From Desulfurococcales archaeon (GTDB lineage: Archaea; Thermoproteota; Thermoprotei_A; Sulfolobales; Ignisphaeraceae), in NCBI GenBank assembly GCA_028276605.1, contig JAPYWC010000028.1:1-8297 (forward strand): a DNA stretch of 8,297 nt, written 5' to 3'. The first letter of the stretch is position 1. Each line of letters begins with the position of its first letter. The notes under the pieces are model-generated. The model saw nothing but the letters and a program-made list of their open reading frames with translations, was not told the origin of the DNA and searched no databases. Position numbers and translations under genes: made by a program. Shown in pieces: positions 1 through 6,402 of this stretch.

Positions 1-1023
1 TACACTCTCCCTCCAACAGTTCAAGGCTTTAATCCTTGAAATAACCCTGTTAAAGTATTTCTTATCAAGGCTAAGCTCCTCCATAATACTAACAATAGTC
101 TCTTTATCCACCACCTTGCCTTTACCACACAGTTTTGAAACTTCATACACAACCCTATAAATCTTGTTATCCACGCCCATAGCATCCTTTACGGCATTGT
201 CTAGACTCATTCCTTCAAACCTTACTTTCAATAATATTTCTACAATCTTATTAATCTCCTTTGGCACTCCAACAATACTACCCTTATATACAATCGCTTT
301 CCTAGTATATGGAAGCCCACGAATCAAACTCATAGCATAGGTTGCATAAGGGCGTGGAAACCTGCTGTCAACAAGAAGGCCGACTACAATTGCATCGACT
401 TGCAGAACATCTTCAATAGTAAGTCTCTCGCTAGAATAAGGATCTAGGATCACACCTTTGTTGGGCAAGGTTGCAGGCGAAATATGCGTAATGACATTAA
501 TTCTATTCCTAAATGAGTTTATCAGATCTATAAGTTCAGATGAGGGCGACAATACCACTATATTCAGGTCTGTTAGGTACTTTCTAATAGTCTTTACAGC
601 AAACATAAACTGTTGAATAGCATCCTTTTTCTCTTCATCAGAATGAAGCTCCCAGAAAAGAGCATCAAAAATAATTAGAGGAACCCTAGGGTAGATACCA
701 ATAAATTTGTCAATAACAAATTGCGTGACATCATTATCACAACTTTCCTTACTAATTTTCACAACATAGTTGAAGATTGTTGCCCCCTTGGCCTCTACAC
801 CTACTGCAATACCTTTGTAGTATCCTATTTCCTTACCTCTTGAAACCTGTGCACATATCCTTGCTCGACCAGTTAGGAGGAGATTAGCTACATGATGAAG
901 TACCTTAACTCCGGTTAGTACATCAATCTCTTTTTTAAGTTCCCTGAATACCGCTGCACTCAGTAAAACTCCTTCTGCACCCAAAAGCTTAAGCACAAAT
1001 TGAAGTACATCAGCTGCTATCAT
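1..1023 (-). CDS. trm10: Trm10-family SPOUT tRNA (position 9) N1-methyltransferase, C-terminus cut by window edge
   Basis: The minus strand is open from an ATG at 1023 to the window edge, giving 341 codons without a stop. It resembles archaeal Trm10, which methylates N1 of the purine at position 9 of tRNA using S-adenosylmethionine. Visible landmarks are a strand reaching IIFDALFW (117-124), the block VILDPY (191-196), GLLVD (215-219) followed by PRPYATYAMSL, then KGSIVGVP (247-254) and INKIVEILLKV (257-267). These last blocks match the SAM-binding knot region of Sulfolobus Trm10 as I remember it. Residues 1-110 would be the tRNA-binding N-terminal domain. Residues 300-341 continue past the knot and are not assigned. 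ATG 1023 is the first possible start: the frame is open upstream to a TAA but has no ATG, GTG or TTG. GTGA lies 7 nt before it. Whether it methylates A9, G9 or both cannot be read from sequence. The family call is fairly sure. Confidence 0.85.
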   Translation of the reverse strand, partial: MIAADVLQFVLKLLGAEGVLLSAAVFRELKKEIDVLTGVKVLHHVANLLLTGRARICAQVSRGKEIGYYKGIAVGVEAKGATIFNYVVKISKESCDNDVTQFVIDKFIGIYPRVPLIIFDALFWELHSDEEKKDAIQQFMFAVKTIRKYLTDLNIVVLSPSSELIDLINSFRNRINVITHISPATLPNKGVILDPYSSERLTIEDVLQVDAIVVGLLVDSRFPRPYATYAMSLIRGLPYTRKAIVYKGSIVGVPKEINKIVEILLKVRFEGMSLDNAVKDAMGVDNKIYRVVYEVSKLCGKGKVVDKETIVSIMEELSLDKKYFNRVISRIKALNCWRESV

Positions 1024-1054
1024 ACATTTTTCACAGGGTATTTCAAAGAAAGCG

Positions 1055-1078
1055 CAGATATATAGACTATAGCTTAAG
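1055..1078 (-). promoter_or_regulatory. Probable promoter of the Trm10 gene
   Basis: Read on the minus strand, this stretch holds CTTAAGCTATAG followed by CTATATATC, two overlapping AT-rich boxes. Transcription would start about 26 nt downstream, near 1048 or 1032, just ahead of the ATG at 1023. A GTGA sequence lies 7 nt before that ATG. The call rests on AT-rich sequence and spacing only. Confidence 0.4.
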
Positions 1079-1112
1079 TCGTTTTAACCTTGTTGAGCAA
1101 AGTACAGCTCCT

Positions 1113-1124
1113 TAAATGAAAAAG
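1113..1124 (-). terminator. Possible T-rich terminator of the winged-helix gene
   Basis: On the minus strand, TCTTTTTCATTT lies about 20 nt after the stop codon of the 1142-1474 gene. Short T-rich tracts are typical archaeal transcription stop signals. No hairpin is visible, and a single tract in AT-rich DNA is weak evidence. Confidence 0.3.
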
Positions 1125-1141
1125 ACTTTGAGATTCATGCC

Positions 1142-1474
1142 CTATGCTGTTGCCTCAGCCAAATTAGTGCTATTACTTTGCATTGCTATAGATGAGGTCT
1201 GAGCTTTTGCTTCTTCCTGGCTCTTAATAATAATATCGAAGGCTTTTCCATTTTCAAGCGCCTCTAACAACTTCTTGCCAAACTCTGACAGTTTGTAGAG
1301 CTTGTAGTTGCCCCTAACATATACTATGTCAACTATATTAAGCGCCTCCAGTATGTGAAACGACGCCAATACCTCGTATCTTGGCAAACCAGTCAACGCT
1401 ATTATATCGCTAGGCGATGCAATCCTATCCTTAAGAATTCGTAACATCATTACCAGTCTTTCACGTGGATTCAC
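1142..1474 (-). CDS. Small winged-helix DNA-binding protein, putative transcription regulator
   Basis: This is a protein of about 110 aa. Residues 1-75 read as a winged helix-turn-helix: helix RLVMMLRILKDR, then SPSDIIALTGLPRYEVLASFHILEAL (helix-turn-recognition helix), then a wing with strands IVDIVYVRG and YKLYKLS, and a closing helix LSEFGKKLLEAL. The last 30 residues are Ser, Ala, Gln and Asn rich and probably disordered. I chose GTG 1474 because GGTGG (1484-1480) lies 5 nt ahead of it. An in-frame TTG at 1486 or GTG at 1483 would add three or four residues and would suit a leaderless message, since the TATA-like box at 1513-1518 predicts transcription from about 1490. It is divergent from the large operon at 1622, so control of that operon or of itself is plausible but unproven. 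The exact wHTH subfamily is not recognised. Confidence 0.75.
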   Translation of the reverse strand: MNPRERLVMMLRILKDRIASPSDIIALTGLPRYEVLASFHILEALNIVDIVYVRGNYKLYKLSEFGKKLLEALENGKAFDIIIKSQEEAKAQTSSIAMQSNSTNLAEATA

Positions 1475-1512
1475 AAAAACCACCAAGTTATTGATACGCC
1501 TATAGCGAGTAG

Positions 1513-1518
1513 TTATAA
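1513..1518 (-). promoter_or_regulatory. TATA-like box of the winged-helix gene
   Basis: On the minus strand CCTTATAAC contains TTATAA at 1518-1513. A start 26 nt downstream falls near 1490, just before the candidate start codons at 1486, 1483 and 1474. The message would therefore have almost no leader. It faces away from the promoter at 1593-1600. Confidence 0.5.
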
Positions 1519-1592
1519 GGAGCTAGCCATTTTACTTAATCATGAAGAAATAGAGCTCTGGTGATGCAATAAACATTTTGCTACTACACATT

Positions 1593-1600
1593 ATTTTAAG
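1593..1600 (+). promoter_or_regulatory. TATA-like box of the propeller/VirB4-like operon
   Basis: ATTTTAAG is centred about 26 nt ahead of the ATG at 1622, the spacing expected for a crenarchaeal leaderless transcript that begins on its start codon. This is the reason for preferring ATG 1622 over the in-frame GTG at 1607. The gap to the divergent gene also contains the palindrome AGAGCTCT (1552-1559) and a near-repeat, CATTTTACT (1528-1536) and CATTTTGCT (1574-1582), which could be operator sites. Confidence 0.5.
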
Positions 1601-1621
1601 GCTTCTGTGTATCTGGAGCCT

Positions 1622-3895
1622 ATGAGGAAGGCAGTAAATGTTGTTGAGCTTTTAAGCGATTCTTCACTAGCAAGCAGAATTGCAACTTTAGTGAATGGTA
1701 TTACTGTGTATAGGGATAATCAAAAGCTTGTAAGATTCTATGGAAAAGACATTGTAGTGCATCCATATATGGCTGTGTATTCCTTAGTGCCAATAATATC
1801 ACTCACACCGTTTGTGTTCAGAGCAGGGAGCAAAGTAGTGATCTATAGTCCAGTAACGCGACACAGGCTCGATATAGACTTAAACAGCTCTGAAAACTTT
1901 GACATTGTGCCCATCACCAGCAATGGTATAGCTATAGTTTCAAAGAGCTTGCCGGGAGCAAAGGTGCTGACTATTGATGGTAAGAAGGGGTTTGAAGAGC
2001 ATAGGCTAGAAAATGCTGTGTATGTGATCCCACAAGACTTATTCAGCTATGTAATCACAGCCGACGGTACATTGTATAAAGCATCAGGGTTGTTAGAGCT
2101 TGAGGCTGAAGCTAAGTGCGAAAAAGTGCATTACATAGAGAACTCGAAGCTGCGAGCCGCTATATGCATGTCGAAAGATAATGTAATTACTATGGTGAGC
2201 GACGGTGTCTATGGAGAACGCTTCGAACTTCCTAAAACACGCGTACCTTCAGTTAATGGTATTACGCAGGGATTTGGCTCCATCGCTTTACACGGTAATG
2301 ACTCAACACTTATTCTAAGTTTCAAAAACAGAAAACGTTTTGAACATATTGTGCCTTACCGTATTGAACGCCCTACACAGCTTTATGACAATATTTTCGT
2401 TGGCTTTGCCGGTGAAAACCTGGCAATATACGATGTTAATAAAGAGAAGCTGACAATAACCAATTTTAGAGAATGTAGGCAGGTAAAGGTATCGCCTCAA
2501 AGAGGTTACATTGCAGTTGCTTGCAAGGGGTTTGTCGCTCTCCTTAACATAGAAAACTACAATCACATAGTAATTTCTAGAGAAGCAGATAATGTGATGC
2601 TACTTGATTCTTACCTCATTCTGCAAAGGCGTAGTAGGCTAATAATATACGAACTTGTTGAAGATGATCGTATAAGACTTCTTATTGACATCCCCACAGC
2701 ACTAGCGTCATGCAGCGAAGTAGATGATAGTAAGGTTCTATGCATAGATACCTTAGGAAGGCTCGTCATTGCAGATATTGAGAGCCTTATAGAGCTAGAG
2801 CCTCAGCTATTGTTGCTCGGCAGTAAGGAAGGAGAGGTAACAGCACTTATCAAGTTCTATACACCTGGATACCCACTGAAAATTGTTCCTGACAATAATG
2901 TACACATAACATTCCAACGTTATGACTCAGCTACAACAGAAATTAGTATTAAGGGAGAAAGTAGTGTTCCTCAAAGACTGAGCATAGCATTGCAGGGCAT
3001 TGTAAGAAAGTTGGAAACCACTGTAGTGCTTCCAGGCGGTGATGAGCTTCCTGGAAAAATCCATATTAGGAGGGTCCCCAAACTTCTACTTGTAAATGGA
3101 GTGCCACTAACATGTAATAGCAGTGCTGAGAGCAGCATTAAGAAGTGCTTAAAAAGTCTTTCCCAGGCATCTGGTGACGCAGCATCTATGTCTATTCTAT
3201 GCATAGATAGCGAAGCGCAAGGAAGAACAGAATACAAATCGATACTTGTAGAAAAAGTGGAGGCTATCAACATTAAGCCTATAGTAAATGCAAAGCAAGG
3301 CATGATCTGCATAGACAAGTTAGAGAAGACCAGTGCTGATATTCAGGTGGAAGTCATATGCAGAAACGGTGTTACTATAAAAGGTTTGAACTGCATAGAA
3401 GTAATCGACAACTGTGAAAACCCCATATTCATATTAACATTAAGACTGTACGAAGAGGGCAACACCTGCATCACTAGTATACCGATGCACATAGATGAAA
3501 CGGTAGCTATAATTGAGCAGAACACATACGAAGCAATTGCAAAGCAGAAAGCTTCTTACAACATTATCCTGCCATCCAAGTGCATAGATGTTAAATCCGC
3601 TGAAGTGGTCCATGACTCAGGCCTAAAATTGCGCATAGAGCTTGAAAATAGGTGCACGAACATTGCGGCAACAGTTATTGGTGAAGGTATTTCTGTCCTA
3701 TTAGAACCAAACTCTAGAAAACTGATTAGCATAGCTATAGATGTTATCGATGCTGTACTTGGCTGGAAGAAGCTCACTGCTATAGAACCTGCAAAGATTT
3801 TTGTCATTAAAGTGCCTATACCACTTCAACAGATACTTTATACAGCTCATCAAACCGCTTTAAAACTACTTGCTATTACTGGGTTCAGAAAGTGA
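1622..3895 (+). CDS. Large uncharacterised protein: predicted beta-propeller N-terminal half, cysteine-rich beta-sandwich C-terminal half
   Basis: I do not recognise a named family. The protein is 757 aa from ATG 1622 (762 from GTG 1607) and has no signal peptide or membrane helix, so it is probably cytosolic. Residues 1 to about 395 are short beta strands with propeller-like blades, for example FVGFAGENLAIYDVNKEKLT, GYIAVACKGFVALLNIENY and VLCIDTLGRLVIADIESL. From about 395 to the end the composition suggests beta-sandwich domains. A late stretch around nt 3637-3740 (IELENRCTNIAATV, then LEPNSRKLISIAI) resembles CARDB/Ig-like domains. About ten cysteines fall between residues 497 and 680, and the tripeptide C-I-D/E occurs five times, four of them in this part. 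It is the first gene of an operon, and its stop overlaps the GTG of the next gene by 4 nt. Role unknown; a scaffold or adaptor for the following VirB4-like ATPase is inferred from linkage only. Confidence 0.8.
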   Translation: MRKAVNVVELLSDSSLASRIATLVNGITVYRDNQKLVRFYGKDIVVHPYMAVYSLVPIISLTPFVFRAGSKVVIYSPVTRHRLDIDLNSSENFDIVPITSNGIAIVSKSLPGAKVLTIDGKKGFEEHRLENAVYVIPQDLFSYVITADGTLYKASGLLELEAEAKCEKVHYIENSKLRAAICMSKDNVITMVSDGVYGERFELPKTRVPSVNGITQGFGSIALHGNDSTLILSFKNRKRFEHIVPYRIERPTQLYDNIFVGFAGENLAIYDVNKEKLTITNFRECRQVKVSPQRGYIAVACKGFVALLNIENYNHIVISREADNVMLLDSYLILQRRSRLIIYELVEDDRIRLLIDIPTALASCSEVDDSKVLCIDTLGRLVIADIESLIELEPQLLLLGSKEGEVTALIKFYTPGYPLKIVPDNNVHITFQRYDSATTEISIKGESSVPQRLSIALQGIVRKLETTVVLPGGDELPGKIHIRRVPKLLLVNGVPLTCNSSAESSIKKCLKSLSQASGDAASMSILCIDSEAQGRTEYKSILVEKVEAINIKPIVNAKQGMICIDKLEKTSADIQVEVICRNGVTIKGLNCIEVIDNCENPIFILTLRLYEEGNTCITSIPMHIDETVAIIEQNTYEAIAKQKASYNIILPSKCIDVKSAEVVHDSGLKLRIELENRCTNIAATVIGEGISVLLEPNSRKLISIAIDVIDAVLGWKKLTAIEPAKIFVIKVPIPLQQILYTAHQTALKLLAITGFRK

Positions 3896-4512
3896 GAATA
3901 CTCTTCCGCAGTCTTAGTCCATCAATAAATAGATTCTTGAACTTTCTTAGCAAGGCTAAAAAGATCCCCACCATGCTACTCAAAACAAGTAATGCCATAG
4001 CGTGTATAGAAGTGGAAAGAGGTATTTATAGGTGTAGCGACAGCTATAAATCAAAGCTAGTAGCATTCTATACAATAACAGATGTGAGTATAAGGCTTGA
4101 AGAACTAGAGCTTATTGATATTGTAACGCATCTGAAGAGGCTTGTAAACGCTCTTGCACCGCCTGGATGTAGCATAGTAACTCTATCAAAGATCGAGCCT
4201 GTGAATGTAGATAAGTTCCTATCTACTATAAACACAAAGCTTCAGATGAAGCTTATAGAGCTTGAACAAGACAAGGCGAACACTAGGCTGAGATCATCTT
4301 TAGAGAAACTTATGGAGACTCGGAAAAAGGTTCTAAGCGGCATAACGCCCGTCACCATTGAAAACATTGTCGCTGTTATATGCGATGACTTAGAGCTCTA
4401 TCGTGAACAGCTCAAGAAGATCCCAAAAATTGCTGAGCAGGTTCTCAACATTAAGCTAAAGGCTGTGAAAAACCTGCAACTTGCTAACTATATAACCAAT
4501 TTTCGCTTATAG
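3892..4512 (+). CDS. VirB4 N-terminal-domain-like protein, partner of the downstream ATPase
   Basis: This 206-aa protein starts at a GTG that overlaps the previous stop (GTGA), so translational coupling is likely. The first 60 residues hold two short beta stretches (AIACIEVERGIYRC and KLVAFYTITD). Residues 70-90 are an amphipathic helix, then SIVTLSKIEPVN forms a strand. A long charged helix covers about 105-150 (KLIELEQDKANTRLRSSLEKL and on), ending KKVLSGITPVTIENIVAVIC. This order of strand, long helix with many E/K/R, then L-x-G and a V/I-rich strand is what I know from the N-terminal (CagE/TrbE/VirB) domain of VirB4 ATPases. The P-loop ATPase half is absent here and lies 19 nt downstream as a separate gene. 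It has no membrane helix. The family assignment rests on pattern only. A generic coiled-coil protein is the alternative. Confidence 0.6.
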   Translation: MRILFRSLSPSINRFLNFLSKAKKIPTMLLKTSNAIACIEVERGIYRCSDSYKSKLVAFYTITDVSIRLEELELIDIVTHLKRLVNALAPPGCSIVTLSKIEPVNVDKFLSTINTKLQMKLIELEQDKANTRLRSSLEKLMETRKKVLSGITPVTIENIVAVICDDLELYREQLKKIPKIAEQVLNIKLKAVKNLQLANYITNFRL

Positions 4513-4531
4513 CATTAGAAGAAGCAAAACA

Positions 4532-5599
4532 ATGCTTCTAGATGCAGTTACATACATTCAGCCACAAATACTTCTAACATCATCTAGAGCTGGGCAAGGC
4601 GAAGGACTTTACATAGGTGTTGACATAGTATTTGGTGGAGAAGTATACTGGAACCTTAAGGAGGCTCCAAGAAAACATATACTGGTTATGGGTCCAACAG
4701 GCTCTGGAAAAACGATTGCTTTAAGCATCCTTGCATCAAGAATTGCAAAGAAGTACGGAGCACAACTAACAGTAATCGATGTTAAGAATGAGTATAGGCA
4801 TAATATAGAGTTGTTCATGGGGGAAGACCCTGTTGTTTGGGATATTGTGCAGGACCCCATACCACTATGCAGCTGTGAAGACCCTGAACATGAGAAGCTT
4901 TATAGTGTCAGACTCTTTGTTAATACCCTCTCCAAAGTATTCAATTTACCGTCATACGCCAGAGATTACATGACCGAGCAGCTCAAGAAGGCTTGTATTA
5001 GCTGTGCTAGTGATAGCTTAGATACCATAGTTCAAAGCTCATGGATAGAAGAATCTGAACAAATACAAACAGTTCTGGGAGCCTTCAAGGCATCTTCAAA
5101 CATGTCAGCAACCAGCATGCTAAACATCAGGACACTCATTATCGATGCAAGCAAGCTTCTAATGCTAGACACTAAGTCAACAGCAACAGTAGCATTATAT
5201 ACTCTCAGACTTGCGCTAAGGGCCTCTCACAAACATCGAGCATCATTATTATCAAGAATCATTGTACTTGATGAGCTCTGGTACATAACCCAAGAAGTGC
5301 TTGATGAATTCATAGAAATGCTAGTGAGGCTTGCCAGAGGCTACGGAATAGTTGTTGCAATGGCTACGCAAAACGTAGAAGACCTAGAACCGTACGCAGA
5401 TAGCATAGCTGGCAACTGCGGACTTCTGATAGCACTATCATCAACATCGAGAAGCCACTGGCTAAAGGTAGCACGTTTGTTGAATATGAGTAAAAAAGGT
5501 GTAGAGATTATGCAGAGGTATTCAGAGCCAGGTATTGCCGCCGTAAAAATGGCTCAATATGAGAGACCGTTCTATGTGTATATAGATCCTCTAGACTAG
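4532..5599 (+). CDS. HerA/VirB4/FtsK-superfamily P-loop ATPase (motor domain)
   Basis: The protein is 355 aa. Walker A is GPTGSGKT (54-61), preceded by RKHILVM. A second strand carries DVKNEY (83-88), the usual D-x-x-x-E-Y position of HerA and VirB4. Walker B is IIVLDELW (243-250), and MATQ (277-280) is the sensor motif, followed by GNCGLLIAL. The segment before Walker A (GEGLYIGVDIVFGG, then VYWNL) is the short beta region that precedes the motor in HerA/VirB4 proteins. Such ATPases form hexamers that pump DNA or protein. Cysteines C113, C115, C155 and C158 (CSC and CISC) may bind a metal or form disulfides. No N-terminal HAS or CagE domain is present, and the preceding gene seems to supply it. 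Together the two would be about 560 aa, near a full VirB4/CedB-type protein. The ATPase call is firm; DNA or protein as substrate is open. No clear GGTG lies before ATG 4532. Confidence 0.88.
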   Translation: MLLDAVTYIQPQILLTSSRAGQGEGLYIGVDIVFGGEVYWNLKEAPRKHILVMGPTGSGKTIALSILASRIAKKYGAQLTVIDVKNEYRHNIELFMGEDPVVWDIVQDPIPLCSCEDPEHEKLYSVRLFVNTLSKVFNLPSYARDYMTEQLKKACISCASDSLDTIVQSSWIEESEQIQTVLGAFKASSNMSATSMLNIRTLIIDASKLLMLDTKSTATVALYTLRLALRASHKHRASLLSRIIVLDELWYITQEVLDEFIEMLVRLARGYGIVVAMATQNVEDLEPYADSIAGNCGLLIALSSTSRSHWLKVARLLNMSKKGVEIMQRYSEPGIAAVKMAQYERPFYVYIDPLD

Positions 5600-5619
5600 G
5601 CAATGCCTACTTCTCTAGA
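5590..5619. terminator. Two-tier palindrome across convergent stop codons, possible bidirectional 3'-end signal
   Basis: The palindrome TAGGCAATGCCTA (5597-5609) carries the TAG of the ATPase gene on one strand and the TAG of the eL15 gene on the other. It is flanked by TCTAGA at 5590-5595 and 5614-5619, which can pair with each other and form an outer stem. No T-run follows on either side, so a classical terminator is not shown. Archaeal termination does not usually need hairpins. Confidence 0.35.
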
Positions 5620-6275
5620 CCTAGCTCCTCATAAACCTCCTTAGGAGCTATTAGCCTGGCACCGCGACTAGCTTCATGCCTCTTCTTAAGCTCTCTCTCT
5701 TTCTGCTTCTTCTTCCACTTATACTTGTGAGTCTCCCTAAGCCTTGTTGAGACCAAGCCTCTCATCTTCCTACCAGCAGATGTCTTCCCTCTGAATACAC
5801 GTCCGCGTTGACTTGGGTTTGCAATCCAGTTGATGTCTGGATCACTAAGTATTGCTGGGTGATGAGGATCTACAAGTATTACCTCATAGTACTTGTATAG
5901 ACCGTCTTCACCAACGTAGTAACTGTTAAGCACCTCAAGGTTCCTGTATTTCCTGGCAGCCCTCTCCTCAGCTATTAGCCTAAGGCTCTTAGCTGGTGCA
6001 AACCCGTATATACCCATTCTCTTAGGTCTTCTACCAGACCTTGGCCTGGGCTTTCTCAGACCACCTTTCCTAACCCTAACCCTGACAACAATGAATCCTG
6101 GCTTAGCCTTGTACCCAAGCCTTCTAGCCCTATCAATCCTCGTAGGCTTCTCAACTCTAACAATTGATGGTTGTCTCCTCCACTCTATTAACCTCTGCTT
6201 CATCAGCAGTCCATGCTCACCTTCATATGGTCTCTTCCACATTAACGCCATGTAGTGGTACATTGATTTAGCCAA
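5607..6275 (-). CDS. rpl15e: Large ribosomal subunit protein eL15 (L15e)
   Basis: This 222-aa protein is a structural component of the archaeal large ribosomal subunit. It has the family's hallmark opening [15 protein letters not shown], then [37 protein letters not shown], the basic stretch [21 protein letters not shown], the segment [13 protein letters not shown] with [16 protein letters not shown], and the C-terminal [16 protein letters not shown]. After that comes a Lys/Arg/Glu-rich tail of about 30 residues, longer than in euryarchaeal versions. I chose TTG 6275 as the start because it gives the usual N-terminus and GGTG (6285-6282) lies 6 nt ahead of it. The upstream in-frame TTG 6290 and GTG 6284 would add five or three residues and destroy that spacing. 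It is convergent with the ATPase gene, with 7 nt between stops, and divergent from ychF. Identification is secure. Confidence 0.96.
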   Translation of the reverse strand: MAKSMYHYMALMWKRPYEGEHGLLMKQRLIEWRRQPSIVRVEKPTRIDRARRLGYKAKPGFIVVRVRVRKGGLRKPRPRSGRRPKRMGIYGFAPAKSLRLIAEERAARKYRNLEVLNSYYVGEDGLYKYYEVILVDPHHPAILSDPDINWIANPSQRGRVFRGKTSAGRKMRGLVSTRLRETHKYKWKKKQKERELKKRHEASRGARLIAPKEVYEELGLEK

Positions 6276-6281
6276 TAACGA

Positions 6282-6285
6282 CACC
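6282..6285 (-). promoter_or_regulatory. Ribosome binding site deciding the TTG start of eL15
   Basis: GGTG on the minus strand lies 6 nt ahead of TTG 6275. It selects that TTG over the upstream in-frame TTG 6290 and GTG 6284, and yields the conserved eL15 N-terminus. Confidence 0.65.
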
Positions 6286-6337
6286 TGCAATACTCTGATC
6301 AGGTGCTTGCTTGCTAGTTGGATAATACGTAACTATA

Positions 6338-6350
6338 GCAAATTTTTAAG
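6338..6350. promoter_or_regulatory. Shared AT-rich box serving eL15 and ychF divergently
   Basis: On the plus strand, TTTTTAAG (6343-6350) predicts transcription from about 6373, exactly at an ATG. On the minus strand, the same bases read CTTAAAAATTTGC and predict a start near 6320, leaving about 45 nt of leader before the eL15 TTG. This is the best TATA-like sequence in the 127-nt gap between the two genes. A second minus-strand candidate is ACGTATTATCC near 6330-6320. Confidence 0.4.
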
Positions 6351-6372
6351 CGGATATGAAAATAGAGTAATA

Positions 6373-6399
6373 ATGAGAATGATGGCGGACAGGTGTTAG
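6373..6399 (+). other. Eight-codon upstream ORF ahead of ychF
   Basis: ATG 6373 opens MRMMADRC and ends at TAG 6397-6399, in the same frame as ychF. The predicted transcript begins at or next to this ATG. The GGTG of the next start lies inside its last codons, and the TAG ends 3 nt before the ACG at 6403. It may be a real leader peptide, or the remnant of an N-terminal extension that a nonsense change has cut off. Two further in-frame ATGs are at 6379 and 6382. Confidence 0.35.
6392..6395 (+). promoter_or_regulatory. Ribosome binding site in front of the non-canonical ychF start
   Basis: GGTG lies 7 nt before ACG 6403, the normal Shine-Dalgarno spacing for this window. It supports initiation at or near 6403 even though no ATG, GTG or TTG is there. 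The GTG inside it (6393) is in another frame and closes after 20 codons. Confidence 0.4.
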
Positions 6400-6402
6400 A
6401 GA

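Noticed and set aside
1024..1141. tRNA or small RNA in the gaps 1024-1141, 1475-1621 and 6276-6402
   Set aside because: No T-loop or acceptor-stem pattern could be found. The gaps are explained by promoters and leaders.
3039..3130. C/D-box sRNA: GTGATGA near 3039
   Set aside because: It lies within coding sequence and the nearest CTGA is about 85 nt downstream, too far for a normal archaeal C/D RNA, with no internal D' and C' pair seen.
2315..3807. Open minus-strand frames opposite the large protein
   Set aside because: They lie fully inside a well-supported gene, have no recognisable motifs and no ribosome binding or promoter context.
3892..5599. The two small operon genes as one ATPase gene broken by a frameshift
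   Set aside because: They are in different frames, but each has its own start, and the ATPase frame is closed by TAA at 4493, so no overlap restores a single frame by one shift. The break falls at a domain border and neither part is decayed.
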